Counted from the stretch's first letter, positions 8,824 through 19,377 are shown. The stretch: DNA of 64,000 nucleotides from Escherichia sp. ESNIH1 (GCA_002918705.1 PQKR01000005.1:186001-250000); one strand, 5' to 3'. Made by a program: numbers and translations. Notes: generated from the letters alone by a model not told the origin.

Positions 8824-9840
8824 TCAAACAGGGTTGATTGGCTTCTCGCCGTTCTCATCCTGATCCACTGCAAAGCAGGCCACCAGCTGACCGCCGTACG
8901 ATTTCAGCTGCGGCTGAAGCTGGGTGCAGGGACCAAAGCGACGACGGCAGCGAGCGCTGAAGGCGCAGCCCGGCGGCGGATTCAGCGGGCTAGGCAACTC
9001 GCCGGTCAGCTTGATACGCTCCCGACGATCGTCCGGATTCAGGCGCGGCGTCGCGGAGAGCAGTGCCTGGGTATACGGATGACGCGGATTGCTGAAAATC
9101 TGCTCCTTGGTGCCCTTCTCTACGCAGCGGCCCAGATACATCACCATCACTTCATCGGCAATGTGCTCTACCACCGACAGGTCGTGGGAGATAAAGACAT
9201 AGGAGAGCCCCAGGTCCTGCTGCAGATCCATCATCAGGTTCAGCACCTGCGCACGCACGGAGACGTCGAGCGCCGATACCGGCTCATCGGCAATCACCAC
9301 GTCCGGATCGAGCATCAGGCCGCGGGCGATAGCAATACGCTGACGCTGGCCGCCGGAGAACATGTGCGGGTAGCGATCGTAATGCTCGGTCTTCAGCCCC
9401 ACCTTCGCCATCATCGACAGCGCTTTTTCACGCAGCTCTGCTTTACTGAGGTTGCTGTTAATCTGCAGCGGCTCTTCCAGGATCTGGCCCACTTTTTTAC
9501 GCGGGTTCAGCGAGCCGTAAGGGTTCTGGAAGACGATCTGAATCTTCTGTCGGCGCAGCTTCTGCGCCTGCGGATCGTGCTTAAGCAGATCCTGGCCCTG
9601 ATAGTAGAGCTCACCGCCGGTGGGCGTCTCAATCATGGTCAACAGACGGCCGAGCGTGGATTTACCACAGCCGGACTCGCCCACCACCGCGAGGGTTTTC
9701 CCACGTTCAAGAGAGAACGATACGCCGTCCAGCGCTTTTACCAGGCGCTCCGGGGCAAACAGCCCTTTCTTCACCGGATAGTGTTTTTTCAGGTCAATAG
9801 CCTGCAACAGCACAGGGGTTGTGGCCTCATGCGTACTCAT
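8824..9840 (-). CDS. dppF: Dipeptide ABC transporter ATPase DppF
   Basis: This is one of the two ATPases that power dipeptide (and, in E. coli, heme) import by DppBC. Walker [10 protein letters not shown] is at residues 54-62, the signature SGGQR at 162-166, and Walker B/IADEP at about 183-187. The C-terminal oligopeptide-transporter extension has the usual cysteines (PPGCAF...[10 protein letters not shown]) of this family. I start at the ATG at 9840 (338 residues), which matches E. coli MSTQEAT. Seven more codons upstream are open but lie inside dppD. The start overlaps the end of dppD by 14 nt. Confidence 0.97.
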   Translation of the reverse strand: MSTHEATTPVLLQAIDLKKHYPVKKGLFAPERLVKALDGVSFSLERGKTLAVVGESGCGKSTLGRLLTMIETPTGGELYYQGQDLLKHDPQAQKLRRQKIQIVFQNPYGSLNPRKKVGQILEEPLQINSNLSKAELREKALSMMAKVGLKTEHYDRYPHMFSGGQRQRIAIARGLMLDPDVVIADEPVSALDVSVRAQVLNLMMDLQQDLGLSYVFISHDLSVVEHIADEVMVMYLGRCVEKGTKEQIFSNPRHPYTQALLSATPRLNPDDRRERIKLTGELPSPLNPPPGCAFSARCRRRFGPCTQLQPQLKSYGGQLVACFAVDQDENGEKPINPV

Positions 9841-10819
9841 AGTTAGGCCTCCCGGCATCATCGAGTGGATAGTGACATTTTGAGCGACGTCCGTTGTCCA
9901 CCAGGTTTAAGCCTGGCTCTTCGACGCGGCATTTATCCGTAGCATACGGGCAGCGCGGATTGAGCAGGCAGCCGGTCGGGCGATCGTATTTACCCGGCAC
10001 CACGCCCGGCAGCGAGGCCAGACGGGCTTTGTCCTGAGCAAACTCAGGCAGCGCGCGCAGCAGCGCCTGGGTATAGGGGTGGCGTGGCGCACGGAAGATA
10101 TCGTTCGCCTGCCCGGTCTCTACTACCTGGCCCGCATACATCACGATGATTTTGTGTGCGGCTTCGGCCACCAGCGCCAGATCGTGAGTGATCAGGATCA
10201 GCGCCATGTTCTCTTTCTGCTGTAGCTCCAGCAGCAGTTCGATAATCTGCGCCTGGATGGTCACGTCCAGCGCGGTGGTCGGTTCGTCGGCAATCAGCAG
10301 CTTCGGCTGGCAGGCGATGGCCATCGCGATCATCACGCGCTGGCTCATCCCGCCGGAGAGCTGGTGCGGATAGACGTCAAGCCGCGATGCCGGATCCGGA
10401 ATGCCGACCTGGGTCAGCAGATCGATAGCCCGCTGGCGGCGGGTGCGCTTGCTGCCGCCCTGATGCACCTTAATGGCTTCCATAATCTGGAAGCCAACCG
10501 TATAGCACGGGTTAAGGCTGGTCATCGGGTCCTGGAAGATCATCGCGACGTCGGCACCCACAAGGTTACGCCGCTCTTTTTCCGAGATGCGCTTCAGATC
10601 CTGCCCGTTAAACTCCAGCTTCTCTGCCATCACCCGGCCAGGGAAGTCAATCAAGCCCATAATCGCCAGCGAGCTGACGGATTTACCGGAGCCGGACTCC
10701 CCAACAATGCCCACCACTTCGCCCTGCTCAACGCTGTAGCTTACGCGGTCTACGGCACGGAACGGTGTCCCTTCGTCGCCGAAGTGCACCGACAGTTGAT
10801 CAATATTCAATAACGCCAT
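9827..10819 (-). CDS. dppD: Dipeptide ABC transporter ATPase DppD
   Basis: Second ATPase of the Dpp importer, partner of DppF. Walker A GESGSGKS at residues 40-47, Walker B with ADEP, signature SGGMSQR, and the C-terminal extension with a [14 protein letters not shown] cysteine cluster typical of OppD/DppD (in related proteins this binds an iron-sulphur cluster). The 330 residues are close to the E. coli 327. It starts 11 bp after dppC and its last codons run into dppF, consistent with a single polycistronic message. Confidence 0.97.
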   Translation of the reverse strand: MALLNIDQLSVHFGDEGTPFRAVDRVSYSVEQGEVVGIVGESGSGKSVSSLAIMGLIDFPGRVMAEKLEFNGQDLKRISEKERRNLVGADVAMIFQDPMTSLNPCYTVGFQIMEAIKVHQGGSKRTRRQRAIDLLTQVGIPDPASRLDVYPHQLSGGMSQRVMIAMAIACQPKLLIADEPTTALDVTIQAQIIELLLELQQKENMALILITHDLALVAEAAHKIIVMYAGQVVETGQANDIFRAPRHPYTQALLRALPEFAQDKARLASLPGVVPGKYDRPTGCLLNPRCPYATDKCRVEEPGLNLVDNGRRSKCHYPLDDAGRPNYEYA

Positions 10820-10830
10820 TCTCGTGCCTC

Positions 10831-11733
10831 TTACTGCTTCAGTTTGGGATCGAGCGCATCACGCAGACCGTCACCCATCAGGTTAAATGCCAGCACCGTC
10901 AGCAGGATCGCCAGACCCGGGAAGGTCACGACCCACCAGGCACTCTGTGCGAACTGCAATACGTCGGAGAGCATGGTGCCCCACTCCGGCGTTGGCGGCT
11001 GCGCACCCATGCCAAGGAAGCCAAGGGCGGCCATATCGAGAATGGCGTTAGAGAAGCCGAGCGACGCCTGAACGATCAGCGGCGCAAGACAGTTGGGTAA
11101 AATATTGACGAACATCTGACGCATGGCACCCGCACCCGCCACGCGCGAGGCGGTAACGTAGTCGCGGTTAACCTCTACCAGCACGGCGGCACGCGTTAAG
11201 CGCACATAGTGCGGCAGCGCCACGAAGGTCAACGCCAGCGAGGCGTTGACGATCGACGGGCCGAAGATAGCCACCAGCACCAGCGCCAGCAGCAGGCTTG
11301 GCAGTGCCAGCATAATATCGACTATGCGCATGATGATGTTATCGACGATGCCGCCGAAGTAGCCTGCCACCAGCCCGAGCACGACGCCCATGATCAGCGA
11401 CAGCACCACCACCAGACAGCCCACCAGCAGCGACAGGCGTGCGCCGTACATCAGACGCGACATTACATCGCGGCCAACGTCGTCGGTGCCGAGAATATGC
11501 GCCAGGCTACCGCCGTCCTGCCATGCAGGCGGGGCCAGCAGCGCGTCACGGAACTGATCCGCCGGGTTATAGGGCGCAATCCAGTTGGCAAAAATAGCAA
11601 TAATCAGCACGACGATAACGTACACCAGGCCGACTACCGCGCCTTTGTTGCGTTTGAAGTAGTGCCAGAACTCCTGCAGCGGCGTCATCGGTACCGGTGC
11701 AGAGACAGCTTTATCTTGAGTTACTTGTGACAT
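10831..11733 (-). CDS. dppC: Dipeptide ABC transporter permease DppC
   Basis: Inner-membrane permease of the dipeptide importer, forming the channel with DppB. It has 300 residues, an N-terminal cytoplasmic segment followed by a first helix, and a BPD_transp_1 core with five further helices. The EAA loop that docks the ATPases is visible around [20 protein letters not shown]. It lies 9 bp after dppB. Confidence 0.96.
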   Translation of the reverse strand: MSQVTQDKAVSAPVPMTPLQEFWHYFKRNKGAVVGLVYVIVVLIIAIFANWIAPYNPADQFRDALLAPPAWQDGGSLAHILGTDDVGRDVMSRLMYGARLSLLVGCLVVVLSLIMGVVLGLVAGYFGGIVDNIIMRIVDIMLALPSLLLALVLVAIFGPSIVNASLALTFVALPHYVRLTRAAVLVEVNRDYVTASRVAGAGAMRQMFVNILPNCLAPLIVQASLGFSNAILDMAALGFLGMGAQPPTPEWGTMLSDVLQFAQSAWWVVTFPGLAILLTVLAFNLMGDGLRDALDPKLKQ

Positions 11734-11742
11734 GATGGCCCC

Positions 11743-12762
11743 TTACTTCTTGTGCCGAATACGCGGGTTCACCACGCCATAGAGCAGATCGACCAGCAGG
11801 TTGACGAGGATAATCATCGTCGCTACCAGCAGTACCCCACCCTGCACCACCGGATAATCGCGGCGCTGCAGCGCATCAATCAGCCAGCGTCCCAGCCCCG
11901 GCCAGGAGAAGATGGTTTCGGTCAGGATCGCCCCGGCCAGCATCGTCCCCACCTGCAGACCGATTACGGTCACCACCGGCAGCATAGCGTTACGCAGGGC
12001 GTGAACGATAATCACGCGCATGCGGGTCAGGCCCTTGGCGCGGGCGGTACGGATGTAATCCTCACCCAGCACCTCCAGCATTGCCGAACGGGTCATACGC
12101 ACGATCACCGCCAGCGGGATAGTGCCCAGCACCACCGCAGGCAGGATCATATGCGCCAGCGCATCGATAAAGTTGCCCTCTTCACCCCAGATGGCGGTGT
12201 CGATCAGCATAAAGCCGGTGAGCGGATTGCTGTCGTCGAGGAAGACCATATCGCTGACGCGCCCGGAAACGGGGGTCAGGTTGAGCTGCACCGAGACCAG
12301 CATGATCAGCATCATGCCCCACCAGAAGATCGGCATGGAGTAGCCGGTCAGGGCAAGGCCTACCGCAGTATGGTCAAAAATAGAGCCGCGCTTCACGGCG
12401 GCAAGAACGCCCACCGGAATGCCGACGGCCACGGCAAAAATCATGGCGCAGACGCCGAGCTCCAGCGTCGCTTGAAAACGCGGCACGAACTCTTCCCACA
12501 CCGGAAGACGGCTTTTCAGGGAGATGCCTAAGTCGCCGTGCAGAACGCCCCAAACGTAGTTGACGTACTGCTGCCACAGCGGCTTGTTGAGGCCCAGCTC
12601 AGCCAACAGCTGCGCATGGCGCTCAGGGGAGATACCACGCTCACCTGCCATGATCATCACCGGGTCACCGGGGATCATATGGACAAAGGCAAAGGTGAGA
12701 AGGGTGATACCGATAAACGTGGGGATAACTAATCCCAGACGTCGGAGGATGAACTGCAACAT
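11743..12762 (-). CDS. dppB: Dipeptide ABC transporter permease DppB
   Basis: First permease of the importer, 339 residues as in E. coli, with the OppB/DppB-type N-terminal helix (LRRLGLVIPTFIGITLLTF) and a BPD_transp_1 core. The ATPase-docking EAA-type loop is around ARAKGLTRMRVIIVHALRN. The 161-bp gap to dppA contains a REP pair, a common arrangement that lets the binding-protein message outlast the rest of the transcript. Confidence 0.96.
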   Translation of the reverse strand: MLQFILRRLGLVIPTFIGITLLTFAFVHMIPGDPVMIMAGERGISPERHAQLLAELGLNKPLWQQYVNYVWGVLHGDLGISLKSRLPVWEEFVPRFQATLELGVCAMIFAVAVGIPVGVLAAVKRGSIFDHTAVGLALTGYSMPIFWWGMMLIMLVSVQLNLTPVSGRVSDMVFLDDSNPLTGFMLIDTAIWGEEGNFIDALAHMILPAVVLGTIPLAVIVRMTRSAMLEVLGEDYIRTARAKGLTRMRVIIVHALRNAMLPVVTVIGLQVGTMLAGAILTETIFSWPGLGRWLIDALQRRDYPVVQGGVLLVATMIILVNLLVDLLYGVVNPRIRHKK

Positions 12763-12827
12763 AACCCGGATTCTCTCTGATGACGCACGCCCAGTGACGT
12801 GACGTCTGTATTGCTCACAAATCTAAC

Positions 12828-12893
12828 GCCGGGTGGCGCTTCGCTTACCCGGCCTACACTCGTAGGCCCACGCAAGCGTCGCGCCGCCGGGCA
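12828..12893. repeat. REP pair (BIME) between dppA and dppB
   Basis: Two inverted REP palindromes (about 12828-12856 and 12862-12893) with the GCCGGGTGGCG and CGCCGGGC cores. They sit just after the dppA stop, where they may stabilise the upstream dppA message. Confidence 0.9.
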
Positions 12894-12923
12894 TGGGGTG
12901 CAGTCGCACCCCTTACGCTTTTA

Positions 12924-14531
12924 TTATTCGACAGACACGTTTTCGAAGTGGTGTTTGCCTAATGGATCAACAACGTAGCCTTTCACCTCTTTACGCACAG
13001 GCTCGTACACGGTGGAGTGAGCGATGATCAGTGCCGGAGCCTGATCGTGCATCACCACCTGAGCCTGTTTGTAGAGCTCGATACGCTTGTTGTGATCGTC
13101 GGTGGCGCGCGCCGGCTGAATCAGATCTTCAAACGGCTTGTAGCACCAGCGAGAGTAGTTAGAACCTTGTTTTGCCGCATCGCAGCTGAACAGAGTAGCG
13201 AAGAAGTTGTCCGGATCCCCATTGTCCCCGGTCCAGCCCATCATCACTGCCTGGTGCTCACCTGCTTTAGCACGCTTCAGGTACTCGCCCCACTCGTAGG
13301 TCACGATTTTGGCCTGCACGCCAATCTTCGCCCAGTCAGCCTGAATCATCTCAGCCATACGGCGAGCGTTCGGGTTGTACGGACGCTGTACCGGCATCGC
13401 CCACAGCTCAACGGTGAGACCTTTATCCTGACCCGCTTCTTTCAGCAGCTGCTTCGCCTTCTCTACGTCGTAAGTATAATCCTTAACGTCGTCGTTATAG
13501 CCCCACATGGTCGGTGGGATCAGGTTTTTCGCCGCGGTGCCCGCGCCCTGGTAAACGGCCTTGATGATCGCGTCTTTGTTGACCGCGTAGGTCAGCGCCT
13601 GGCGTACTTTCACGTCATCAAACGGTTTTTTCTCGGTGTTGAAAGAGAGATAGCCCACGTTCAGGCCCGCCTGCTCCATCAGGTTCAGGTTTTTATCCTG
13701 CTTCATACGTGCAATGTCAGCCGGATTTGGATACGGCATCACCTGGCACTCGTTTTTCTGCAGTTTTGCATAGCGTACAGAGGCGTCAGGCGTGATGGAG
13801 AAGACCAGACGATCAATCTGCGGCTTGGTGCCCCAGAAGCCTTCAAACGCTTTGTACAGAATACGGGAGTCTTTCTGGTACTGCAGCAGCTGGAACGGAC
13901 CGGTACCGATTGGATTCAGGTCGATTTTTTCCGGCGTGCCGGCTTTCAGCATATTATCGGCGTACTCTTTGGACATGATAGACGCGAAGTCCATTGCCAG
14001 GTCGGCCAGGAACGGTGCTTCCGGACGCGAAAGGATAAACTGAACGGTATGATCGTCCACTTTTTTCACTTCGCTAATCAGGTTGGGCAGGCCCATCCCT
14101 TCAAAGTATTCGTAGCTACCGCCAGAGACTTTATGGTACGGGTTATTCGCGTTTTTCTGGCGATCGAAGGAGAACACCACGTCGTCGGCGTTAAATTCAC
14201 GCGTCGGTTTGAACTCTTTATTATCCTGCCACTTCACGCCCTGGCGCAGGTGGAAGGTGTAGGTTTTACCGTCTTCGCTAACGTCCCACTTTTCAGCCAG
14301 GCCCGGAATGACTTCTGTGGTGCCTGTTTTGAACTCAACCAGACGGTTGTAGATCGGTACAGAGCTGGCGTCATAGGTGGTACCAGAAGTAAAGAGCTGC
14401 GGGTTAAAACCCTCCGGCGAACCTTCAGAACAGTAAACCAGGGTTTTGGCCTGCACACTTGCTGCGACGGTCAGAGCCACCAGGCTGAGACCAAGCTTCA
14501 GCATCCCTGACTTCTTCAAGGAAATACTCAT
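12924..14531 (-). CDS. dppA: Periplasmic dipeptide-binding protein DppA
   Basis: High-abundance solute-binding protein that delivers dipeptides to DppBCDF and, in E. coli, also serves peptide chemotaxis and heme uptake. The 535-residue length equals E. coli DppA when translation starts at 14531 (MSISLKKSG), with a GGAG Shine-Dalgarno element; 19 more open codons upstream are not used. A signal peptide of about 28 residues ends SVQA|KTLVYCSEG. The SBP_bac_5 fold covers the mature protein. It heads the operon. Confidence 0.98.
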   Translation of the reverse strand: MSISLKKSGMLKLGLSLVALTVAASVQAKTLVYCSEGSPEGFNPQLFTSGTTYDASSVPIYNRLVEFKTGTTEVIPGLAEKWDVSEDGKTYTFHLRQGVKWQDNKEFKPTREFNADDVVFSFDRQKNANNPYHKVSGGSYEYFEGMGLPNLISEVKKVDDHTVQFILSRPEAPFLADLAMDFASIMSKEYADNMLKAGTPEKIDLNPIGTGPFQLLQYQKDSRILYKAFEGFWGTKPQIDRLVFSITPDASVRYAKLQKNECQVMPYPNPADIARMKQDKNLNLMEQAGLNVGYLSFNTEKKPFDDVKVRQALTYAVNKDAIIKAVYQGAGTAAKNLIPPTMWGYNDDVKDYTYDVEKAKQLLKEAGQDKGLTVELWAMPVQRPYNPNARRMAEMIQADWAKIGVQAKIVTYEWGEYLKRAKAGEHQAVMMGWTGDNGDPDNFFATLFSCDAAKQGSNYSRWCYKPFEDLIQPARATDDHNKRIELYKQAQVVMHDQAPALIIAHSTVYEPVRKEVKGYVVDPLGKHHFENVSVE

Positions 14532-14544
14532 TATTCTGCTCCAA

Positions 14545-14563
14545 TGTGATATGTGTTGTTTAC
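14545..14563 (-). promoter_or_regulatory. CA-rich leader segment of dppA, candidate GcvB target
   Basis: Just upstream of the dppA ribosome-binding site the mRNA reads AAACAACACATATCACATT, a C/A-rich stretch. The G/U-rich R1 seed of the small RNA GcvB pairs with such sites and represses dppA in E. coli and Salmonella. The match is by composition and position only. Confidence 0.55.
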
Positions 14564-15091
14564 CCGTTGCAGCGGGTATAACCGACAAACCTTTATTTAT
14601 TTTTTACCGGTCTGGTCGGCGGTGCCCAAAGGCAGCGTAAGGGGAGGTGATTCCTTTCAAAAGGTTGACTGAGTTGCAGTGCAGATTCTCCGTGAAATGC
14701 CCCTCATGCCCTACAATCTGTCAATAGAATGTCAAAACGTCAATACAGGTAACCGGGTTTTACACCGAAGGTGAGAATTAACAAACAAAGCGTAAAAAAA
14801 GCGCAATCCGCTATTTCCAGCAGAGAAATTTGTGCTATGGCCTACAGGGCAGGACGATTAACTCCGCAGACCACTTGAACCAGCGTTTTACATTAGCAAA
14901 TATTGTGAAAAATTTCTGACAGGATGATGAATATCTGAGCGATTAATACCGCGAACGTTAAAACGCACAGCGGAAAATGCTGAGTTAGCCATAAGCAACG
15001 CGAAAAAAGATTCATCTATATATAAATAAATACAATGGAATATGTCACAAAACGGTTAACAAACGAGGTGAAAAGTCGGTGGGATAATAAT
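14564..15091 (-). promoter_or_regulatory. dppA leader and upstream region
   Basis: The dppA leader and promoter region, AT-rich toward 15050. It contains no credible gene. The promoter itself was not pinned down; in E. coli the dppA message has a long leader, and the open spacing here agrees with that. Confidence 0.4.
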
Positions 15092-15460
15092 GCCCGGCGG
15101 CGCAAGCTTGCCAGGCCTACCGAGTGCACAATTTCGCCTTTGTAGGCCGGGTAAGGCGGAGCCGCCACCCGGCGAATCAATGCAGACCAGAGCAGGGAAT
15201 TCAGCCAGGCAAAACGCCCGGCGGCGCAAACTTGCCGGGCCTACATGGTGCACAATTTTGCCTTTGTAGGCCGGGTAAGGCGGAGCCGCCACCCGGCGAA
15301 AGAGGTGCAGACCAGAGCAGGGAATTCTGCCAGGCACAACGCCCGGCGGCGCAAACTTGCCGGGCCTACATGGTGCACAATTTTGCCTTTGTAGGCCGGG
15401 TAAGGCGAAGCCGCCACCCGGCGAAAGAGGTGCAGACCCGGGCAGAGAGTTCAGCCAGGC
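15092..15460. repeat. Three tandem BIME units (124/125-bp period)
   Basis: A unit of about 124 bp is repeated three times, starting at 15092, 15216 and 15341. Each holds a forward REP (GCCCGGCGGCGCAA...), a spacer with GGTGCACAATTTTGCC, an inverted REP (GTAGGCCGGGTAAGG...), and a 3' spacer containing GCAGACC and CAGCCAGGC-like words. Copies differ at few positions. This is a tandem BIME array, not a CRISPR: the repeats are palindromic and the spacers are also repeated. Confidence 0.92.
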
Positions 15461-15467
15461 ATAAATG

Positions 15468-15497
15468 CAAAAAGCCTGACCGTAAGGTCAGGCTTTT
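15468..15497 (-). terminator. Terminator of the proK tRNA gene
   Basis: Minus strand: AAAAGCCTGACC, a short loop, then GGTCAGGCTTTTT. A perfect GC-rich stem plus T-run placed immediately after the tRNA 3' end. Confidence 0.93.
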
Positions 15498-15503
15498 CAA
15501 ATT

Positions 15504-15580
<77 letters not shown>

Positions 15581-15671
15581 AATGCGGGGCGCATCTTACT
15601 GCTGGCAACCCCAACCGTCAATCCCTTATTGTAAAAAAGCCATTCGATCGGTGAGAAACTCACCACCGGGC

Positions 15672-17360
15672 TTAATTCGCTTTTGCAACCTTGTCCGGCA
15701 GACGACACCAGTTGTTATTCTGGTTGATCCCACCGTCCGGCGAGGTGTAGCCCAGACAGCCCATAATGGTGTCATACAGCTCAACGTGGCGGCGCGGTAC
15801 CTTCATATCCGCTTCCCGCTTGAGCTGGGCAAACATCTTCGCTTTCTCCGGGTTCTCCAGATATTTGTCAGACATCCATACCATCATCGGCACGCGGAAC
15901 TGCTCCGGCGGCGCCATGTTGCGCGGCGTACCGTGCAGGTGCTCATGCTCATTGATCGACTCACCGTGGTCAGCCGCATAGAAGACTATCGCCTTCTTAT
16001 CCCGCACCTGATCGATAACCTTCGTAATAAAGCTGTCGACGTAGGTCACTGAGTTGTCATAGGCGTTAATCAGCTCCTGCTTGCTGCACTCCTTATCGAT
16101 ACCCACGCACTCCGGCGTCCACTGCGCATAGCTGCGCGGATAGCGCTGCACATAGTTATAGTGCGACCCTTTGGTATGCAGCACAATCAGATGCTTACCG
16201 GTCGGGTTGTTCTGCAACGCAATGTTAGTCTCATCCAGCAGCAGCATGTCGTCGACGTGCTTGCCCCGGTTGCGTGGCTCAGCGCCAATCTGCTCGCGAT
16301 AGCTGATGTTATCCGCCATCGTGTTGCTGTAGAACCACATCTCGCTCTGCATCGCATAGAGATCCGAGGCAAAGCCGAGCTGCTTAAGTACTGCAAAGAT
16401 ATTCTGCTCTTTCAGAGTACGCTGCGGATTCTCATCTGCCCCGCCCTGGCGCACAAACATACAGCGCAGTGAGAGCTTGGTCGCCGTATCGCAGGAGTAG
16501 CCGCGGAACGCCGCCAGGTTCTTCTCCTGAGCCAGCTTAGGCGTGGTATTACGCTCGTAGCCGAAGATGCCCATATGATCCCAGCGGGTGGTCTCACCAA
16601 TGATAAAGATCACGGTGGTATCCTCCAGGTCTTTAGGCGGTACGTAGGTGAACTTCGTCGCCGGGTTCATCAGCGACTTATTGTCCGAAGACTCATCCAC
16701 CTGCGCCCAGGCGTAAAGCCCCAGCGCCGACAGCCAGTTGGAGGGCAGATAGGAGTTCGCCACCACGCCGCCGTAGCTCGGCATATCAATCCCGGTGCTG
16801 CGCTCGACTTTCTTCTGCTGCATATCCATCAGGCGGATCGGCCCCCACACCATCAGCCCCGCCAGCACCACCAGCGTCACGCTGCGCAGGCGCTGCCCCG
16901 GCGTACGCAGCTGGCGCAGCAAGGTGTAGCGGCAGCGGTTGCTCCAGATAAACAGCAGCGGCAGCGCGCTGACGGCCACCAGCCAGAGCACGAAGTGCAG
17001 GCCCACTACCTCTTTCGAGAGGTCGATATCCGTGGTCATCACCGAGGCAACGATGCCATAGCCAATCACCACGTTCAGGAAGGTCATGTAGTAGCTGGCC
17101 CCGGCGGAGAAGAGCACCAGCAGGGTGGCCAGCACGCGCCAGACGCGGCGGCCAAAGAGAGAAAGCACCCGCAGTAAAAAGAAAGTAATCAGTACCGTGC
17201 CGAACAGCTCAATGGCCACGGCGCAGGCTTTTGAAAAGGTAAAATCCTGCGCATAGCTGTCGAAGCGGCGGAAGAAGACGGCACAGTTCATAAACAGGCC
17301 GATGTATAACGCCAGCAAGAAGCTAAGCCTCTGCTGCGTCATGACTTTGATATATCTCAT
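15672..17360 (-). CDS. eptB: Kdo-II phosphoethanolamine transferase EptB
   Basis: Inner-membrane enzyme that moves phosphoethanolamine from phosphatidylethanolamine to the outer Kdo of LPS, lowering surface charge. The 562 residues (E. coli 563) have four or five N-terminal helices (about 10-165), then a periplasmic alkaline-phosphatase-fold domain. It shows [17 protein letters not shown] near 255-271, the nucleophile region [14 protein letters not shown] with Thr292, and the metal-binding ADHGES motif. In E. coli the small RNA MgrR and sigma-E control it; no such site was identified here. It is transcribed toward proK. Confidence 0.97.
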   Translation of the reverse strand: MRYIKVMTQQRLSFLLALYIGLFMNCAVFFRRFDSYAQDFTFSKACAVAIELFGTVLITFFLLRVLSLFGRRVWRVLATLLVLFSAGASYYMTFLNVVIGYGIVASVMTTDIDLSKEVVGLHFVLWLVAVSALPLLFIWSNRCRYTLLRQLRTPGQRLRSVTLVVLAGLMVWGPIRLMDMQQKKVERSTGIDMPSYGGVVANSYLPSNWLSALGLYAWAQVDESSDNKSLMNPATKFTYVPPKDLEDTTVIFIIGETTRWDHMGIFGYERNTTPKLAQEKNLAAFRGYSCDTATKLSLRCMFVRQGGADENPQRTLKEQNIFAVLKQLGFASDLYAMQSEMWFYSNTMADNISYREQIGAEPRNRGKHVDDMLLLDETNIALQNNPTGKHLIVLHTKGSHYNYVQRYPRSYAQWTPECVGIDKECSKQELINAYDNSVTYVDSFITKVIDQVRDKKAIVFYAADHGESINEHEHLHGTPRNMAPPEQFRVPMMVWMSDKYLENPEKAKMFAQLKREADMKVPRRHVELYDTIMGCLGYTSPDGGINQNNNWCRLPDKVAKAN

Positions 17361-17574
17361 GCAAGCTGCCCTGTGAAAAGGGAATCAATAAAAGCACCCG
17401 CATACTGTGTCTTTCACCAGCAGGCAGGTTAATAGAGTGCGTTGGAAGTCAAACCAGGTAACTTCTTAAAGCGCGGCATAGTAGACCACAAGGCCAGGAA
17501 AAAGTGTCATGGGGAATGTGATCCGGTCAGATATTTACAAAAATATGACCGGATCGAGACAGGCAGAAAAAAGA

Positions 17575-18006
17575 TTAAGAGGTGATGACGTTCAGGGTAA
17601 CGTCGATGTTGTCGCGGGTGGCGTTAGAGTAAGGGCAGACGACATGCGCTTTTTGCACCAGCTCTTCTGCTTCCTGGCGATCCATCCCCGGCAGGTGAAT
17701 ATCCAGCTGGGCTTCAATGCCAAAGCCAGTGGGGATCGGGCCGATACCTACCTGCCCTTCTATATAGGCATCCTGGGGAATTTTCTTCTGCTCTTGCGAG
17801 GCGACGTGCTTCAGCGCGCCCAGGAAGCAGGCCGAGTAGCCTGCGGCAAACAGCTGCTCCGGGTTGGTCGCTTCACCACCTGCCCCGCCCATCTCTTTGG
17901 GTACGCCAAGTTTGATATCCAGCACGCCATCAGAAGAGACAGCGCGGCCATCACGGCCGCCGGTTGCTTTTGCTTTCGCGCGGTAAACCACTTTTTCTAA
18001 AGACAT
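17575..18006 (-). CDS. Organic hydroperoxide resistance protein Ohr (OsmC family)
   Basis: A 143-residue OsmC/Ohr-fold thiol peroxidase that reduces organic and fatty-acid hydroperoxides using lipoylated partner proteins. The two catalytic cysteines are present: Cys60 (AGYSACF) and Cys124 (VVCPYS). Arg18 lies in the expected N-terminal position. The sequence [19 protein letters not shown] is the family signature. An OhrR MarR-type regulator usually sits beside ohr, but none is adjacent. E. coli K-12 has no gene at this site, so it is a lineage-specific insertion between eptB and yhjX. Confidence 0.93.
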   Translation of the reverse strand: MSLEKVVYRAKAKATGGRDGRAVSSDGVLDIKLGVPKEMGGAGGEATNPEQLFAAGYSACFLGALKHVASQEQKKIPQDAYIEGQVGIGPIPTGFGIEAQLDIHLPGMDRQEAEELVQKAHVVCPYSNATRDNIDVTLNVITS

Positions 18007-18091
18007 AGGGTGACTCCTTTTTGTTGGAAGCGCTAATCACTAAAGATAGTCGCTGTCACCCGTCCTGGCAGGTTTACCGCACGAAAAGCCG

Positions 18092-19294
18092 TTAGGCGTG
18101 TGCCTGTTTGTATACTTTGCTCTGCGGCTGGCGAATGGTGGTGGAGAGCGCCAGGGAGAGGATAAGCAGGGCGAAAATCACGCAGAAGGTGATGTAGAAG
18201 CCGCCGAACAGCGAGGCGATGATCGAGCCGCAGATGCTGCCGATACCAAAGCCCAGGTAGATTACGCCGTAGTTTTTCGCCAGATTGTTCAGGCCGAAGA
18301 ACTCGCTCACCAGCGACGGGAAGACGGTGATGGTACCGCCGAAGTTAAAGGCGACGCAGGCAATGGCCGCGAAGAAGGTCACCGCGTTGAGCGGAGCAAA
18401 CAGCAGCGCGGCCATCCCCACCAGCGAAACCATCTGGCCGAGGGTAATCACCCGAATGCGAGCGATCTTATCAGAGAGGATGCCCAGTACCAGGCGGCCC
18501 GTCAGGTTAGCGATAGCAATCACCGTGACTGCGTTGGCTGCGGTGGCCATATCCAGATGTACCATGCCCTGGGCGATATCTTTCGCCACGCCAATCACGT
18601 ACAGGCCGCTCATGCAGGCGGTCAGGAACATCACCGCCAGCATCCAGTACTGCGGTTTCCGCATCGACTGTGCAAGAGTGAAGTCGTTTTCGATCACGCC
18701 GTTGGTCATCGTCACTTTCTGCTGCGGAGCGTCTTTCATCAGCATCGCGCCGAACAGGATCATGCCCATCACAATCGCCCCCCAGATCATAAAGGTGCTT
18801 TCAAGGCCAACGGTCGCCAGCAGATGGCTGTCGATAAACTTAAAGCCGAGGCTGCCAAGACCGTACGAGCCAATGGCGAACGCTGAGATCAGCCCTTTAC
18901 GCTCCGGGAAATATTTAACGCAGTTGGAGAGGGTCAGCAGGTAGCCTGCGCCATCGGCCAGGCCAACCAGCACGCCAGCGCTGAGCCAGAGCATCATCAG
19001 GTTGTTTGCATGGGCGGTGAGCATTAAGCCAACGCCAAGCAGGATGCCGGAAGCCATCGTGACGCGCTTAACGCCAAAACGCTCCTGCAGCTTCCCGGCG
19101 ACCGAGGAGGAGATCGCGAGCCCCAGGCTGAGCAAGCCGAAGGAGAAGGCGACCTGGCTTACAGGCTCATCGAGCTTTTCTGCCAGCGCGCTGTTGAACA
19201 GGCTCCATGTATAGACCGATCCTAAGGCAAACTGAGTGATGATAGTGCCGACCAGGGTTAGCCAGCGGGTGCGATTTGCGGTTGATGTTTTCAT
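18092..19294 (-). CDS. yhjX: Pyruvate-inducible MFS transporter YhjX
   Basis: A 400-residue major facilitator of the oxalate/formate antiporter-like group with 12 predicted helices. In E. coli yhjX is the main target of the YpdA/YpdB two-component system, induced by extracellular pyruvate; its substrate is not settled. I start at 19294 (MKTSTANRTRW) because E. coli homology begins here and AGGAAG lies 8 bp upstream; 22 further open codons upstream lack similarity. A YpdB-like operator lies about 85-115 bp upstream. Confidence 0.95.
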   Translation of the reverse strand: MKTSTANRTRWLTLVGTIITQFALGSVYTWSLFNSALAEKLDEPVSQVAFSFGLLSLGLAISSSVAGKLQERFGVKRVTMASGILLGVGLMLTAHANNLMMLWLSAGVLVGLADGAGYLLTLSNCVKYFPERKGLISAFAIGSYGLGSLGFKFIDSHLLATVGLESTFMIWGAIVMGMILFGAMLMKDAPQQKVTMTNGVIENDFTLAQSMRKPQYWMLAVMFLTACMSGLYVIGVAKDIAQGMVHLDMATAANAVTVIAIANLTGRLVLGILSDKIARIRVITLGQMVSLVGMAALLFAPLNAVTFFAAIACVAFNFGGTITVFPSLVSEFFGLNNLAKNYGVIYLGFGIGSICGSIIASLFGGFYITFCVIFALLILSLALSTTIRQPQSKVYKQAHA

Positions 19295-19377
19295 GGCAGT
19301 CTTCCTGCATAAGGAAATTAAGAAATTCTCTGCCGTCAACGATAGCGAAGCGCATTTCATGCCGGGTGAAAAAAGGC

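Noticed and set aside
13017-14510. A 497-codon open frame on the plus strand opposite dppA
   Set aside because: Codon-bias shadow of dppA with no ribosome-binding site or family resemblance; the same applies to long frames opposite bisC, xylA, bcsA and xylH.
15092-15460. CRISPR array
   Set aside because: The repeats are about 124 bp, internally palindromic REP pairs, and the intervening sequence is also repeated rather than unique. No cas gene is near.
17521-17554. Inverted repeat ATCCGGTCA/TGACCGGAT as a terminator of ohr
   Set aside because: The stem is good but no T-run follows on the minus strand and the loop is long; it may be an operator or mRNA stem, and I have no basis to choose.
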